A DNA stretch of 55,091 nt from an uncultured Bacilli bacterium (lineage in GTDB: Bacteria > Bacillota_I > Bacilli_A > RF39 > UBA660), in assembly GCA_947589435.1 (NCBI GenBank), contig CANQBI010000004.1:1-55091 (forward strand), read 5' to 3'. Made by a program: the position numbers and the translations under genes. The notes under the pieces are model-generated. The model was not told the origin of the DNA. It worked only from the letters and a program-made list of their open reading frames with translations, and made no database searches. Every line of letters begins with the position of its first letter. Position 1 is the first letter of the stretch. This document shows, in pieces, positions 1 through 7,936 of this stretch.

Positions 1-95
1 TTAATTTTTATTTTCTTTTTATCGATTTTATTTGCCTGTCAATTCTTTTTTTATATTTTTTTCATGTCTTTGTCCTGTTTGAGAAATATTAGTTA

Positions 96-124
96 TTGAC
101 TAAATAAAATAAATATTATATTAT
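96..124 (+). promoter_or_regulatory. Putative promoter of cassette 1
   Basis: TTGACT (96-101) and TATTAT (119-124) are separated by 17 bp, close to the vegetative consensus. They lie upstream of the first cassette gene at 232. Nothing else is recognisable in 1-231 except a motif CGGTATT near 169, which also precedes cassettes 2 and 3. In such AT-rich DNA the call is tentative. Confidence 0.4.
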
Positions 125-231
125 TTAAATGTAAGGTAAAGAGTATTTTTTATTTTGTAATTAATATTCGGTATTTACAACATTTGTATAAAATTAATTT
201 AAATTATAAATAATATAAAAGAGGTAAGAGT

Positions 232-1057
232 ATGAAGAAAGAGAATAAAAATTTAGTACTATATGTAGGATTAACTATATTAGTAGTTCTAATAAGTAGC
301 ATCGGGGGGGGGTTATTGTAACACCCTAATATCTTTAGTATTCATACCATTTAATAACTTAAAAGATAAACTTTATAATATAAAAGAAAAATATAAAAAT
401 TTAAAATATAAACGAGAAATAACCTATATCATTCTCGGTCTTTTTGTTATGACTTTATTTAGAGTAATAAGTTCTACTCATGCTTACTATAATTATGAAA
501 TGGCTCCAGTCCCTATATTTACATCCAAAGTAGGAAACTTTGCTGGAGAAGGGGAAAGTGTTAAAACAGGACCACTTACTGATAAAAACACAGATATAAA
601 TGTTATATTCTATATGCAACTGCCTGATAATGCTGACAAATATAAGGAAAGTAAATATGTACCAGCAAGTGGATATAAAATAAATGTAGATAAATCTAAT
701 TGTTATCCTGCAGCCGGAGGAGATGCAACTTATAATAACTACACAATCAAAGAAGATGGCACAGTCCATATTGAATATACTGAGACAAAACCAACCCAAG
801 TAACTTGTAGATTATATTATGATAGAGATAAATTATCTGATGTTATTATATATGCCTATATAGAAGATGAAAATGGAGATAGAAAATATAATGACAAAAC
901 TTATAAATTAAACAATTCAGTACCAAGTGGATATAATATGACAGCCCATGAATGTAAAAGTAAAACAGCTGAAACTACATTTACATATGATACCAATGGC
1001 TTTCATATAGATACTGCCGGACCAGATACATGTTATGCATACTTTAGTAAAAGTTAG
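232..1057 (+). CDS. Cassette 1 gene A1: membrane-anchored surface protein, frameshifted at a poly-G tract (phase-OFF copy)
   Basis: An ATG at 232 follows AGAGGTAAG. Translation runs 29 codons, enters nine Gs (304-312) and stops at 319-321. Removing one G joins this start, with no stop, to the frame running to 1057, giving a predicted 274-aa protein. The repaired product has an N-terminal hydrophobic helix (about residues 8-24), a lysine-rich stretch, a second helix (about 62-80), and then the THAYY and KVGNFAG region shared with the cassette 2 and 3 A proteins. The internal ATG at 449 has no ribosome binding site and would cut into the second membrane helix, so it is unlikely to be the true start. 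The family is unrecognised. The ectodomain has paired cysteines and is presumably extracellular. It sits 11 nt upstream of B1, so the two are probably co-translated. Phase variation is inferred from sequence only; a sequencing error in the homopolymer is the main alternative. Confidence 0.75.
304..312 (+). repeat. Poly-G tract (9 G) inside gene A1
   Basis: Nine consecutive Gs in a very AT-rich window. The tract sits exactly where the reading frame breaks; eight or eleven Gs would restore a full-length protein. Homopolymers of this kind are established sites of slipped-strand phase variation in other bacteria. Confidence 0.85.
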
Positions 1058-1068
1058 GAGTGGAAATA

Positions 1069-2238
1069 ATGAAAAAGAAAATAATATTAAAATTAATAGT
1101 GGTATTAGTAACAATAGGAATAATATATGAAGGTTATGGAATGATAAAAGAATTTACTGTATCAAGTAGAAATTTAGAAGAAATAAATACTAAAGACTTA
1201 TCAAGCAATGATAAATCAATAGCTATAGTTTTACAAAATGAAGATGATAGTTGGGAAGAAGCAACTGATAGAAGCAAATGGCCGAGTAAAGAAGATTATG
1301 GCTATATGGGAGCAGAATGTACTGACAGTGATGGAGCAAAGATAGATGTATCCACTATTTTAAAATTTGATTTAATGACCTATCATGCCACAATAGATAC
1401 TAAAAATAGTATTTATTGTACATTATATTTTGCAAAAGGAGAACCAGCGTTACAAAAATTACAAGAAACAGGAGGAGAAGTATTTGCTGGAGGTGGAGAC
1501 CACACAACAGCAGTAGATGGGATGTATAGATATAAAGGGACAACAACAGCCGTAAATAATAATTATATATGCTTTGGAACAAGTAATAAAGATGAATGTC
1601 TTGCAAATCCAGATACCTATATGTTTAGAATAATAGGAATAACAAGTGCAGATGATAATACAGTAGGATTAAAAAAAGGTCAATTAAAGATAATCAAAGC
1701 TACCCCATCAAATACAAGTCAAAAATGGGGAAATAGAGAAGATGATAGTTCACCATGGGACTCATCACAAGCAAAAAACCACGTAACATCATGGTATAAT
1801 ACAAACATCAGTGGCAAACAACCAAACGGAACATATTGGGATAGTATAGTAACAAGTCAAAAATGGTATAATGCAGACCAAACAAGTACACCAGGAACAG
1901 TAGAACCAAAAACAAGTCAAAGTGCAGCAAGTAAAGTTGCTTTAATGTATGGAACAGACTTTACAAATGCTAGTACTGGAACAAGTAGTTGGTTGTTTAT
2001 AAAAAACGGAATGACCGGTAGTCCTAGTTCAAATGAATGGACCATGACTAGGTATGGCCTCAACGACAGACGTTATTGGGCGTGGTATGTGCTTACAGAC
2101 GGCCGCTTGACCTACTGGTATGTGGACGGTACGTATGCGGTTCGCCCAGTCTTGTATCTTCAATCTGCAATAAATTTAACAGGTACAGGAAAATCAGATG
2201 ACCCATTTAGAATAAGAAGTATGAATAATGTCCAATAA
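1069..2238 (+). CDS. Cassette 1 gene B1: membrane-anchored protein with a C-terminal diversified (C-type-lectin-like) segment
   Basis: About 389 aa from the ATG at 1069, chosen over a GTG at 1060 because TAGGAG lies 8 nt upstream of the ATG. An N-terminal hydrophobic helix (about residues 5-22) anchors it. The ectodomain carries motifs shared with B2 and B3: IYCTLYFAKG, a VDG-YR-KGT block, YRIIG, and a C-terminal EWTMTR...AW...G...VRPV-YL block. The segment at 2049-2146 is about 55% G+C, far above its flanks, and aligns gaplessly with the template-like repeat at 53215-53312, with many differences at template adenines. This marks B1 as a likely diversity-generating retroelement target, with the variable residues displayed on a lectin-like fold. 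Ligand unknown. The lectin-like assignment rests on the WTM...G.RPV-YL pattern known from such targets, not on a structure. Confidence 0.75.
   Translation: MKKKIILKLIVVLVTIGIIYEGYGMIKEFTVSSRNLEEINTKDLSSNDKSIAIVLQNEDDSWEEATDRSKWPSKEDYGYMGAECTDSDGAKIDVSTILKFDLMTYHATIDTKNSIYCTLYFAKGEPALQKLQETGGEVFAGGGDHTTAVDGMYRYKGTTTAVNNNYICFGTSNKDECLANPDTYMFRIIGITSADDNTVGLKKGQLKIIKATPSNTSQKWGNREDDSSPWDSSQAKNHVTSWYNTNISGKQPNGTYWDSIVTSQKWYNADQTSTPGTVEPKTSQSAASKVALMYGTDFTNASTGTSSWLFIKNGMTGSPSSNEWTMTRYGLNDRRYWAWYVLTDGRLTYWYVDGTYAVRPVLYLQSAINLTGTGKSDDPFRIRSMNNVQ
2049..2146 (+). repeat. Variable repeat VR1 in gene B1
   Basis: 98 nt aligned without gaps to 53215-53312. By hand I count about 70 identities. Roughly half of the mismatches fall at adenines of the template, and in the 3' half 8 of 10 do. 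The eight template AAC/AAT codons become Arg, Trp, Arg, Thr, Tyr, Tyr, Asp and Gly codons. The last 17 nt (2130-2146) are identical and could act as the homing-initiation end. Some non-adenine differences remain, so this template may not be the one that last rewrote VR1. Confidence 0.75.
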
Positions 2239-2240
2239 AA

Positions 2241-2258
2241 AAGACTATTGCTAGTCTT
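2241..2258. terminator. Hairpin between convergent B1 and spoIIIAH
   Basis: AAGACTA and TAGTCTT (2241-2247 and 2252-2258) form a 7-bp stem with A- and T-rich flanks just after the B1 stop and at the end of convergent spoIIIAH. It is probably a shared terminator, though the T-tract is short. Confidence 0.4.
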
Positions 2259-2748
2259 AAGAATTAAATTTAACAGTTATATATTTTTCATCGTTATATA
2301 ACTCTTGAACACTTCTGATAATATCATTAGCTTTCTTATTATCGTGTTCTTTAGAAGATACTACAATACTTATTGAAGTATCTTTTATTTTGACAAAAGA
2401 ATTTAAATTAAATTTCTCTTTGATTAAGTTTTTAATTTTTTCTTCTTCACCTTTAGAATTGTTTAATTTTTGCATATTTTCATAAGCGACATTCTTTTCT
2501 TCAATTGTGGAATCACTATCAAGTAAAATGTCTTGGTATTCTTCCATTAAGGCTTGTTTTTCTTCATCATTTTCGACTTCTAAAGCCACTAAAACATCAG
2601 ATTCCGTTATTTCTAAAGTAGTGTTTTGATTATCATTTTCACTTTTTAAAACACTAGCTACTTCATCATCAATGGAAACATAATAAATACCTAAAATTAA
2701 AATTAAAGAAAATAGGGTAATGAACCATAAATTTTGTTTATTAATCAT
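2257..2748 (-). CDS. spoIIIAH: Stage III sporulation protein AH
   Basis: 163 aa with the N-terminus typical of SpoIIIAH: MINKQNLWF, then a hydrophobic segment (about residues 7-25) ending in YYV. A long charged helical region follows, then a C-terminal alpha/beta ring-building domain related to EscJ/PrgK. In spore formers SpoIIIAH sits in the mother-cell membrane and pairs with forespore SpoIIQ to form the feeding channel. The start follows AAGGAGG at good spacing. Oddly, it stands alone here rather than at the end of a spoIIIAA-AH operon, between a variable-surface cassette and a bacteriocin locus. Its spore-specific regulation was not verified. Confidence 0.85.
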   Translation of the reverse strand: MINKQNLWFITLFSLILILGIYYVSIDDEVASVLKSENDNQNTTLEITESDVLVALEVENDEEKQALMEEYQDILLDSDSTIEEKNVAYENMQKLNNSKGEEEKIKNLIKEKFNLNSFVKIKDTSISIVVSSKEHDNKKANDIIRSVQELYNDEKYITVKFNS

Positions 2749-2851
2749 ATTGCCTCCTTAAATTTATCACTAAATTTTATGTTGTAGATAAAAATAAATG
2801 ACAAATAATTTAATTTTTTTAAATAAGAATAATTGTTTGAAAAAATGAGAA

Positions 2852-2940
2852 TTTTACAACAAATATGTTCATTTTTTAAAGAAATTTCGCGAAAAAAAAG
2901 GAAATCCGAGATTTTTTTACAATAATATAAGTGAAGGGAG
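2852..2940 (+). repeat. 89-bp promoter-region repeat, copy 1 (upstream of bacteriocin exporter)
   Basis: This stretch, from ACAACAAATATG through TTTCGCGAAA and AAATCCGAGATTT to a TACAATAATATAAGTGAAGGGAG leader, recurs almost unchanged at 52327-52415. It ends at the ribosome binding site of the C39 exporter gene, so it probably carries that gene's promoter, plus a small hairpin with a T-run (AAATC/GATTT). The second copy lies ahead of a toxin-like gene. Confidence 0.75.
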
Positions 2941-2947
2941 GAAAAAT

Positions 2948-4987
2948 ATGCAACATTTTAAACCTATATTGCAAAATGATTTTAAGGACTGTGGAATATG
3001 TTGTATGCAGTGGCTTATTATCTATTATGGTGGCTATATTCCTTTAGAAAAATTAAGAGAAGATACTCTTACAGATAGTAAAGGAACAAATGCTTTCCAA
3101 ATTGTAAATACGTTTATTAAATGGGGATTTGATGCCATTGGGGTTTTGGTTTCAAATATAGATGAAGATTTAGTCTTACCTGTAATAGCCCATTTAAAGT
3201 TAGATAATGGTCTTGAGCATTTTGTGGTTATTAAATCTATTATTAACAATAATGTTTATTTAATGGACCCCGGAATGGGTAATCGGAAAATGACGATGGA
3301 TAAGTTTAGAAATGTATTTACGGGACATTTAATAATTGCTAAGCCAAGAGATAGTTTAGTAAAAATGGAAAAAGGTTTAACTATTAAAAAATTATTCTTT
3401 AAAATATTAAAGACCGAAAAGTTTTTAATAGGCAGAATTATTTTAATGAGTTTAATCTTTACCATTCTTACAATATTATTAAGTTTTTATCTCAAAGTCG
3501 GTAGTAGTATAATAACTTATAATAAAAACTATTTAAAAATGGTAATTATTATCTTTGGAATTATGACTTTTTTAAAAGTCTTGTGCCTTTACTTAAAAGA
3601 ATATTACGAAAACCATTTAAGTAATAAGATTGATGTATCCATGTATCCTGCGTTTTTAAAACATTTAATAAGCCTCCCTTTAAAAAATATAAAGAGTAGA
3701 ACAACGGGGGAAATAATATCGAGAATAAATGATTTAGGTAGTTTAAAAAGTTTATTCACAAGTATTTTTATTGATGTATTATTAAATACTCTTTTGATTA
3801 CTTCATCAGTGATTATCTTAATATTTATTAATTATAAATTAACTATTATTTTAGGAATATTAATGTTTATATATCTTATTATAGGTATATTTATCGGGAA
3901 AAGTATTTATCAAAAAGTAATTGAGAATATTGTCTATGGAACCAACTTTAATAGTGAGATAGTGGAAGATATTACAAATTTAGAAAGTATTAAAAATCTA
4001 GATATTAAAAATATTATTTTAACCAAAAATGAAAAAGTCTTAAGTAAGTACTTTTGGAATAGTTATAAATTTAATAATTTTTTAAACATAACAAATTATG
4101 TTAAAGATTTACTTTTAGAGGCATCTTTGTTTGTTATTAATTCTTATGGCTTTTATTTAGTTTTAAATAGTAAGTTTTTAATTATCGATTTATTTACTTA
4201 TAATTTAGTTTTATCTTATGCGACATCTTCCATAAAGGGGATTATCGATAGTATTCCGAGGTATTATTATTTGAAAGCAACATTTAGTAAACTCGAAGAA
4301 TTTATTAATATTGAAGAAGAAAAGGAAGAGAATAATAAACTTATGTTAGAAGGTAATATTACTTTTAACAATGTGAGTTTTTCTTATAATCACTTGGATA
4401 ATATTTTAGATAAAGTGAATTTAAATATTAATAAAGGGTCGCATGTTTTATTAAATGGTGCATCTGGTACCGGAAAAAGTACTATCTGCCATTTAATCTA
4501 TAAAGATATGGAGACAACAAACGGGGAAATATTATTAGATGGGCAAAATATTAAAGATTTAAATATGGAGACAATTCGAAATAATATTTTATATGTTTCA
4601 CAAAATGAAGAATTATTTACAGGAACCATTAAAGAAAATATATTAATAGAAAGGAATGTTGAGGAAAAGTTCTTTTTAGATATCTGTAAAATATGTGAAA
4701 TTGAAAGTATCGTTTCTAAGAAAAGTTTACGTTATAACTCTTTAATTGAGCCTTCATCGAAAAATATTTCCGGTGGGGAAAAACAAAGAATAATTTTAGC
4801 TCGTGGTTTACTAAAACGCGCCAATATTATAATTTTAGATGAAGCTTTAAGCGAAGTAGATAAATACTTAGAAAGTAAAATTATTAGAAATATCTTAAGA
4901 TACTTTAAAGATAAAACAATTATTTATATATCTCATAAAAATCAAGCTAAACTTTTTAAAAATATTATTGAAGTAGGTAATTTATAA
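2948..4987 (+). CDS. Bacteriocin ABC exporter with N-terminal C39 peptidase (ComA/LagD type)
   Basis: 679 aa. Residues 1-130 form a peptidase C39 domain: the catalytic cysteine lies in DFKDCGICC (about residue 15), with a conserved histidine in LEHFVVIKS and an aspartate in LMDPG. Residues about 155-440 hold the transmembrane helices. The C-terminal ATPase has Walker A GASGTGKST, signature SGGEKQR and Walker B IIILDEA. Proteins of this family cut double-glycine leaders and export the mature peptide. The two double-glycine peptides downstream (5414 and 5576) are the obvious substrates. The start follows GGGAGG. The stop overlaps the next ATG (TAATG), indicating translational coupling. Confidence 0.93.
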   Translation: MQHFKPILQNDFKDCGICCMQWLIIYYGGYIPLEKLREDTLTDSKGTNAFQIVNTFIKWGFDAIGVLVSNIDEDLVLPVIAHLKLDNGLEHFVVIKSIINNNVYLMDPGMGNRKMTMDKFRNVFTGHLIIAKPRDSLVKMEKGLTIKKLFFKILKTEKFLIGRIILMSLIFTILTILLSFYLKVGSSIITYNKNYLKMVIIIFGIMTFLKVLCLYLKEYYENHLSNKIDVSMYPAFLKHLISLPLKNIKSRTTGEIISRINDLGSLKSLFTSIFIDVLLNTLLITSSVIILIFINYKLTIILGILMFIYLIIGIFIGKSIYQKVIENIVYGTNFNSEIVEDITNLESIKNLDIKNIILTKNEKVLSKYFWNSYKFNNFLNITNYVKDLLLEASLFVINSYGFYLVLNSKFLIIDLFTYNLVLSYATSSIKGIIDSIPRYYYLKATFSKLEEFINIEEEKEENNKLMLEGNITFNNVSFSYNHLDNILDKVNLNINKGSHVLLNGASGTGKSTICHLIYKDMETTNGEILLDGQNIKDLNMETIRNNILYVSQNEELFTGTIKENILIERNVEEKFFLDICKICEIESIVSKKSLRYNSLIEPSSKNISGGEKQRIILARGLLKRANIIILDEALSEVDKYLESKIIRNILRYFKDKTIIYISHKNQAKLFKNIIEVGNL

Positions 4988-5400
4988 TGGATTATTTAAA
5001 AGTTAATTATTATAAGTTATTACACTTAAAAGTTAAAAAACATAGTTTATTAATTCTCTTACTCTTAACTATTTTAATCTTTAGTATATGGTATTTAAAT
5101 ACGCATTATATTACGAAGCGAATAGAAAGTTATGGTGTTTATGATGGTTTAGTTTTAAAGTTAGTTGCAGATAAAACGCTCTCTGAGGCAATAACTAAAG
5201 GAAGTAAACTTTCATTTAAAGATAAAGTAGTAAATTATGAAGTAAGCGAATATGGACCTTATGAGATGGTTAATAATACTTTATATCAAGAAATAGATTT
5301 AATTTTAGATGATGATTATGTAGATAATGAAGCGGGTGAAGTAGTTGTCTATTATGGCAAAATTAAAATAATAACTTTTATTTTAGAATTGTTTAAGTAA
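4987..5400 (+). CDS. Bacteriocin transport accessory-like membrane protein
   Basis: 137 aa: a short basic N-terminus, one transmembrane helix (about residues 20-38) and an extracytoplasmic domain of about 95 residues ending in a hydrophobic tail. It overlaps the exporter stop by one base and precedes the two leader peptides, which argues for a role in export, like the HlyD-type accessory proteins of double-glycine systems. It is far shorter than those (usually 400 aa or more) and I see no clear family motif. An immunity function is the other plausible reading. Confidence 0.55.
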   Translation: MDYLKVNYYKLLHLKVKKHSLLILLLLTILIFSIWYLNTHYITKRIESYGVYDGLVLKLVADKTLSEAITKGSKLSFKDKVVNYEVSEYGPYEMVNNTLYQEIDLILDDDYVDNEAGEVVVYYGKIKIITFILELFK

Positions 5401-5413
5401 GGAGGAATTAGTA

Positions 5414-5566
5414 ATGGTTTTAAATAAGGAAGAAATGATGGAAGTAAAAGGAGGGGCCGCCATTAGTACGGCTTTGGTAACGACAATCGCAGCAATAGTC
5501 GGAGGTGTCGTGGTATTCATTAGTGGTATTTTAAATGGAGTGGTAAACTCTAAAGGTTGTAAGTAG
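5414..5566 (+). CDS. Double-glycine leader bacteriocin-like peptide 1
   Basis: 50 aa. GGAGG lies 8 nt upstream of the ATG. The leader LNKEEMMEVKGG has the acidic, Leu/Met-containing pattern that ends in Gly-Gly and is recognised by C39 peptidases. The predicted mature peptide of 36 aa starts AAIST, is strongly hydrophobic with a GG-containing helix, and ends in SKGCK. It is followed 9 nt later by a second similar gene, which suggests a two-peptide bacteriocin. Activity is inferred from leader and context only. Confidence 0.8.
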   Translation: MVLNKEEMMEVKGGAAISTALVTTIAAIVGGVVVFISGILNGVVNSKGCK

Positions 5567-5575
5567 GAGGAATTT

Positions 5576-5746
5576 ATGTTAAGTAACGAAGAACTTATGG
5601 AAGTTAAGGGAGGAGCCCTATCCGGAGCGGTCCTTGATAGTATTATCAAAATCATGGATAAAATCTTTGAAATAGGAGCTTCCCTTGGAGATTCTTTAAC
5701 AAGACTTTTTTCGAAAAAAAGTTGTGTGCATGTTACGCGTAGTTAG
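5576..5746 (+). CDS. Double-glycine leader bacteriocin-like peptide 2
   Basis: 56 aa with leader LSNEELMEVKGG, nearly the same as that of peptide 1. The predicted mature 43-aa peptide starts ALSGA, can form an amphipathic helix, and has a basic cysteine-containing tail (KKSCVHVTRS). GGAGG precedes the start. The shared leader implies that the same exporter processes both. No separate immunity gene is visible between here and rpsU; immunity may be provided by the 137-aa protein or elsewhere. Confidence 0.8.
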   Translation: MLSNEELMEVKGGALSGAVLDSIIKIMDKIFEIGASLGDSLTRLFSKKSCVHVTRS

Positions 5747-5759
5747 ATATATTTTCTAG

Positions 5760-5788
5760 TTGTAAAAATTCATCTTAAGTGTTATAAT
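5760..5788 (+). promoter_or_regulatory. Promoter of the rpsU operon
   Basis: TTGTAA (5760-5765) and TATAAT (5783-5788) with a 17-bp spacer, about 30 bp ahead of the rpsU start. This is a near-consensus vegetative promoter. Confidence 0.75.
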
Positions 5789-5820
5789 AACTTCAAGTAA
5801 AAAGGAAGGGAGGGCGATTT

Positions 5821-6006
5821 ATGACAAAGGTAGTAGTACAAAATGGTAATATTGACAGTGCTTTAAAGAAATTTAAAGTTAAAGTAGCAAGAAGCGGTGT
5901 CCCTTCAGAACTTAAGAAGAAAAAATTCCATGTTAAACCTGGAGTTGAAAGAAGAATTAAGAAAGAAGAAGGCATTAAAAACTCTCATAAGAGAAATCAT
6001 AATTAA
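5821..6006 (+). CDS. rpsU: 30S ribosomal protein S21
   Basis: 61 aa, basic, with the bS21 pattern: VVVQNGNIDSALKKFK at the N-terminus and a Lys/Arg-rich tail. It binds the small subunit near the anti-Shine-Dalgarno region. It is preceded by GGAGGG and followed 11 nt later by yqeY, the classic rpsU-yqeY pair of Bacilli. Confidence 0.95.
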   Translation: MTKVVVQNGNIDSALKKFKVKVARSGVPSELKKKKFHVKPGVERRIKKEEGIKNSHKRNHN

Positions 6007-6017
6007 GGAGGATATAA

Positions 6018-6452
6018 ATGATTGAACAAATTAATAATGATTTAAAAGATGCTTTAAAAAATGGGGACAAGTTTAGATTATCTGTCTTAAGAATGCTTAA
6101 AAGTGCTTTACAACTTGAAGCTATTAAAGAAAAATCGGAAGCTACTGATGAAATTGTCCTAAATGTTTTAAAAAGACAAGTAAAACAAAGAAACGATTCC
6201 ATTAAAGAATATACTGATTTAGGTAAATTGGAAGTTGCTGAAGATTTACAAAAAGAAATAGACATATTAAAAGAATATCTTCCTGAAGAAGCTAGTGATG
6301 AAGATATTAGAAAAACAGTTGAAGATGCTTTTTCGGAACTTAGTCCTAGTAGTATGAAAGATATGGGAAGAATAATGAAATATGTTTCTGAACACTTAAG
6401 TAATGCGGAAATGTCTAAAGTAAGTGCTTTAGTTAAAGAAAAATTAAATTAG
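6018..6452 (+). CDS. yqeY: GatB/YqeY domain protein
   Basis: 144 aa, entirely a GatB/YqeY helical domain: an N-terminal IEQINNDLKDALK helix, the RLSVLRMLKSAL motif, and a C-terminal lobe with DMGRIMKYV and KVSALVKEKL. The related GatB tail binds tRNA in the amidotransferase; the role of the free-standing protein is not settled. AAGGAGG precedes the start. Confidence 0.92.
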   Translation: MIEQINNDLKDALKNGDKFRLSVLRMLKSALQLEAIKEKSEATDEIVLNVLKRQVKQRNDSIKEYTDLGKLEVAEDLQKEIDILKEYLPEEASDEDIRKTVEDAFSELSPSSMKDMGRIMKYVSEHLSNAEMSKVSALVKEKLN

Positions 6453-6481
6453 AGGTAAGTATTTAAACTTATCTCTTTTTG
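6451..6481 (+). terminator. Terminator after yqeY
   Basis: AGAGGTAAGT and ACTTATCTCT pair (one G-U) around an ATTTAA loop, followed by TTTTT. Confidence 0.8.
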
Positions 6482-6513
6482 TTTATAATAAAAAATATCA
6501 AGAATATAATTAA

Positions 6514-6771
6514 GTGATGAAAAATTTGCATTTTAAAAGTTATATGGAAAATTTTTTGTATGATTTAAATAACTTCATAACCATTTATGATGATACTTTG
6601 CATGTTTTTAATTTTAATAAATTAAATAAATTAAGTGATACCGAAATTATTTTAAAAATAGGGTTTAAATTAGTTTTAATTGAAGGGGAAAATTTAAGAG
6701 TAAGTAAAATGACCAAACAAGAACTTCTTATTAATGGGGATATTTTTAAAGTGGAGTTTAAAAATGAATAA
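6514..6771 (+). CDS. yqfC: Sporulation protein YqfC (YabP/YqfC family)
   Basis: 85 aa matching YabP/YqfC proteins: a short N-terminal helix followed by a predicted beta-rich region with DTEIILKIG and an ending of the ING-IFKVEF type. It is located directly before yqfD and overlaps it by 8 nt, as in Bacillus, where the gene is sporulation-associated. An upstream ATG pair (6514/6517) lacks a strong Shine-Dalgarno, so the exact start is uncertain. Confidence 0.8.
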   Translation: MMKNLHFKSYMENFLYDLNNFITIYDDTLHVFNFNKLNKLSDTEIILKIGFKLVLIEGENLRVSKMTKQELLINGDIFKVEFKNE

Positions 6772-7936
6772 GATAGTTTGGGTTAAAATTAAAAATAAAA
6801 GATATTATAATACTTTAATTAAATTAAATGAAATAGGCACTACTTTATATGAAACTAAAAAAGATAAAGATTATCTTTTAATTAAAACAAGTTTAAAAGA
6901 CTATAAAAGAATCAAAAAATATTTAGTTAGTTATGAAGTAGAGATATATGATGTAAGTGGTTTTTTAAAAGTAAAGGAACTTGCCCAAAAATATCTTGTT
7001 TTTATTTTAAGTAGTATTTTAAGTATTGGTATTTTAATGCTGGCTAATTTAATGGTTTTTAAAATAGATATTAAAAGTAATAAAGAAAGTATTAGAGAAT
7101 TATTAAAAGAAGAACTAAAAAAATATGGTTTAAAAGTGGGAACTTTAAAACATAATCATAAAGATATTGAAGTAATTGTCCAAAATATTTTAGAGGATAA
7201 TAAAGAAACACTTGAATGGTTAGAAATAAAATATGATGGTTTAATTATGGTAGTTAATGTGACTGAAAAAACCATTTTTAATAATGAGGAAGAAAAAGAC
7301 GAATGCGATATTGTAAGTAAAAAAGATGCGAAGATAATCAGTATGAATTTATATCGAGGAGTTGCTTTAAAAGAGGTAAATGATTATGTCTTAAAGGGTG
7401 AAACTTTAATAAGTGGAGCTATCACCCATAATGAAGAAGTTAAAAATACGACTTGTGCGAGTGGAGAGGTTTATGGGGAAGTTTGGTATAAAGCGAAAGT
7501 TGAAGTACCTTTTTTAGAAAATTATATTGAATATACGAATAAAAATAGGTATAATTTAAGTATCAATATAAATGATAAAGAGTATGCGATTTTTAAAAGT
7601 AGATTAGAGCATAAAAAAATTAGCAAAACAGTTTTGTATAAGTTAAATGATTTTCAAATTAATTTTCTTAAAGAAAAAGAATATAAGGAAAGTACCAAAG
7701 TCTTAACCCAAAATGAAGCGATGAATAAAGGAATAAATTTAGCGATTGAGAAAGTTGATTTAAGACTTGGGGAAAATGAAGAGATATTAACTAAAAAGGT
7801 TTTGAAAAAAGAAGTAAATGATAGTACAATATATTTAGAAATATTTATTGTAGCCAAAGAAAATATTGGTGTCGTTAAAGAAGGAATAGGAGGACTAAAT
7901 AATGATGAGATTGCTAGCCGGAAAAATAGTGAATAA
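6764..7936 (+). CDS. yqfD: Sporulation protein YqfD
   Basis: About 390 aa from the ATG at 6764, which overlaps the yqfC stop. A GTG 30 nt upstream is possible but less likely. It has an N-terminal cytoplasmic domain, one transmembrane helix (about residues 80-100) and a large extracytoplasmic domain, the YqfD layout. In spore formers the gene is mother-cell expressed and lies beside yqfC. It overlaps the next gene by 35 nt, so translation may be coupled. Confidence 0.85.
   Translation: MNKIVWVKIKNKRYYNTLIKLNEIGTTLYETKKDKDYLLIKTSLKDYKRIKKYLVSYEVEIYDVSGFLKVKELAQKYLVFILSSILSIGILMLANLMVFKIDIKSNKESIRELLKEELKKYGLKVGTLKHNHKDIEVIVQNILEDNKETLEWLEIKYDGLIMVVNVTEKTIFNNEEEKDECDIVSKKDAKIISMNLYRGVALKEVNDYVLKGETLISGAITHNEEVKNTTCASGEVYGEVWYKAKVEVPFLENYIEYTNKNRYNLSININDKEYAIFKSRLEHKKISKTVLYKLNDFQINFLKEKEYKESTKVLTQNEAMNKGINLAIEKVDLRLGENEEILTKKVLKKEVNDSTIYLEIFIVAKENIGVVKEGIGGLNNDEIASRKNSE

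Noticed and set aside
5383..5655. Antisense frame over the bacteriocin peptides
   Set aside because: It is a shadow of the two double-glycine peptide genes, which have ribosome binding sites and a matching exporter upstream.
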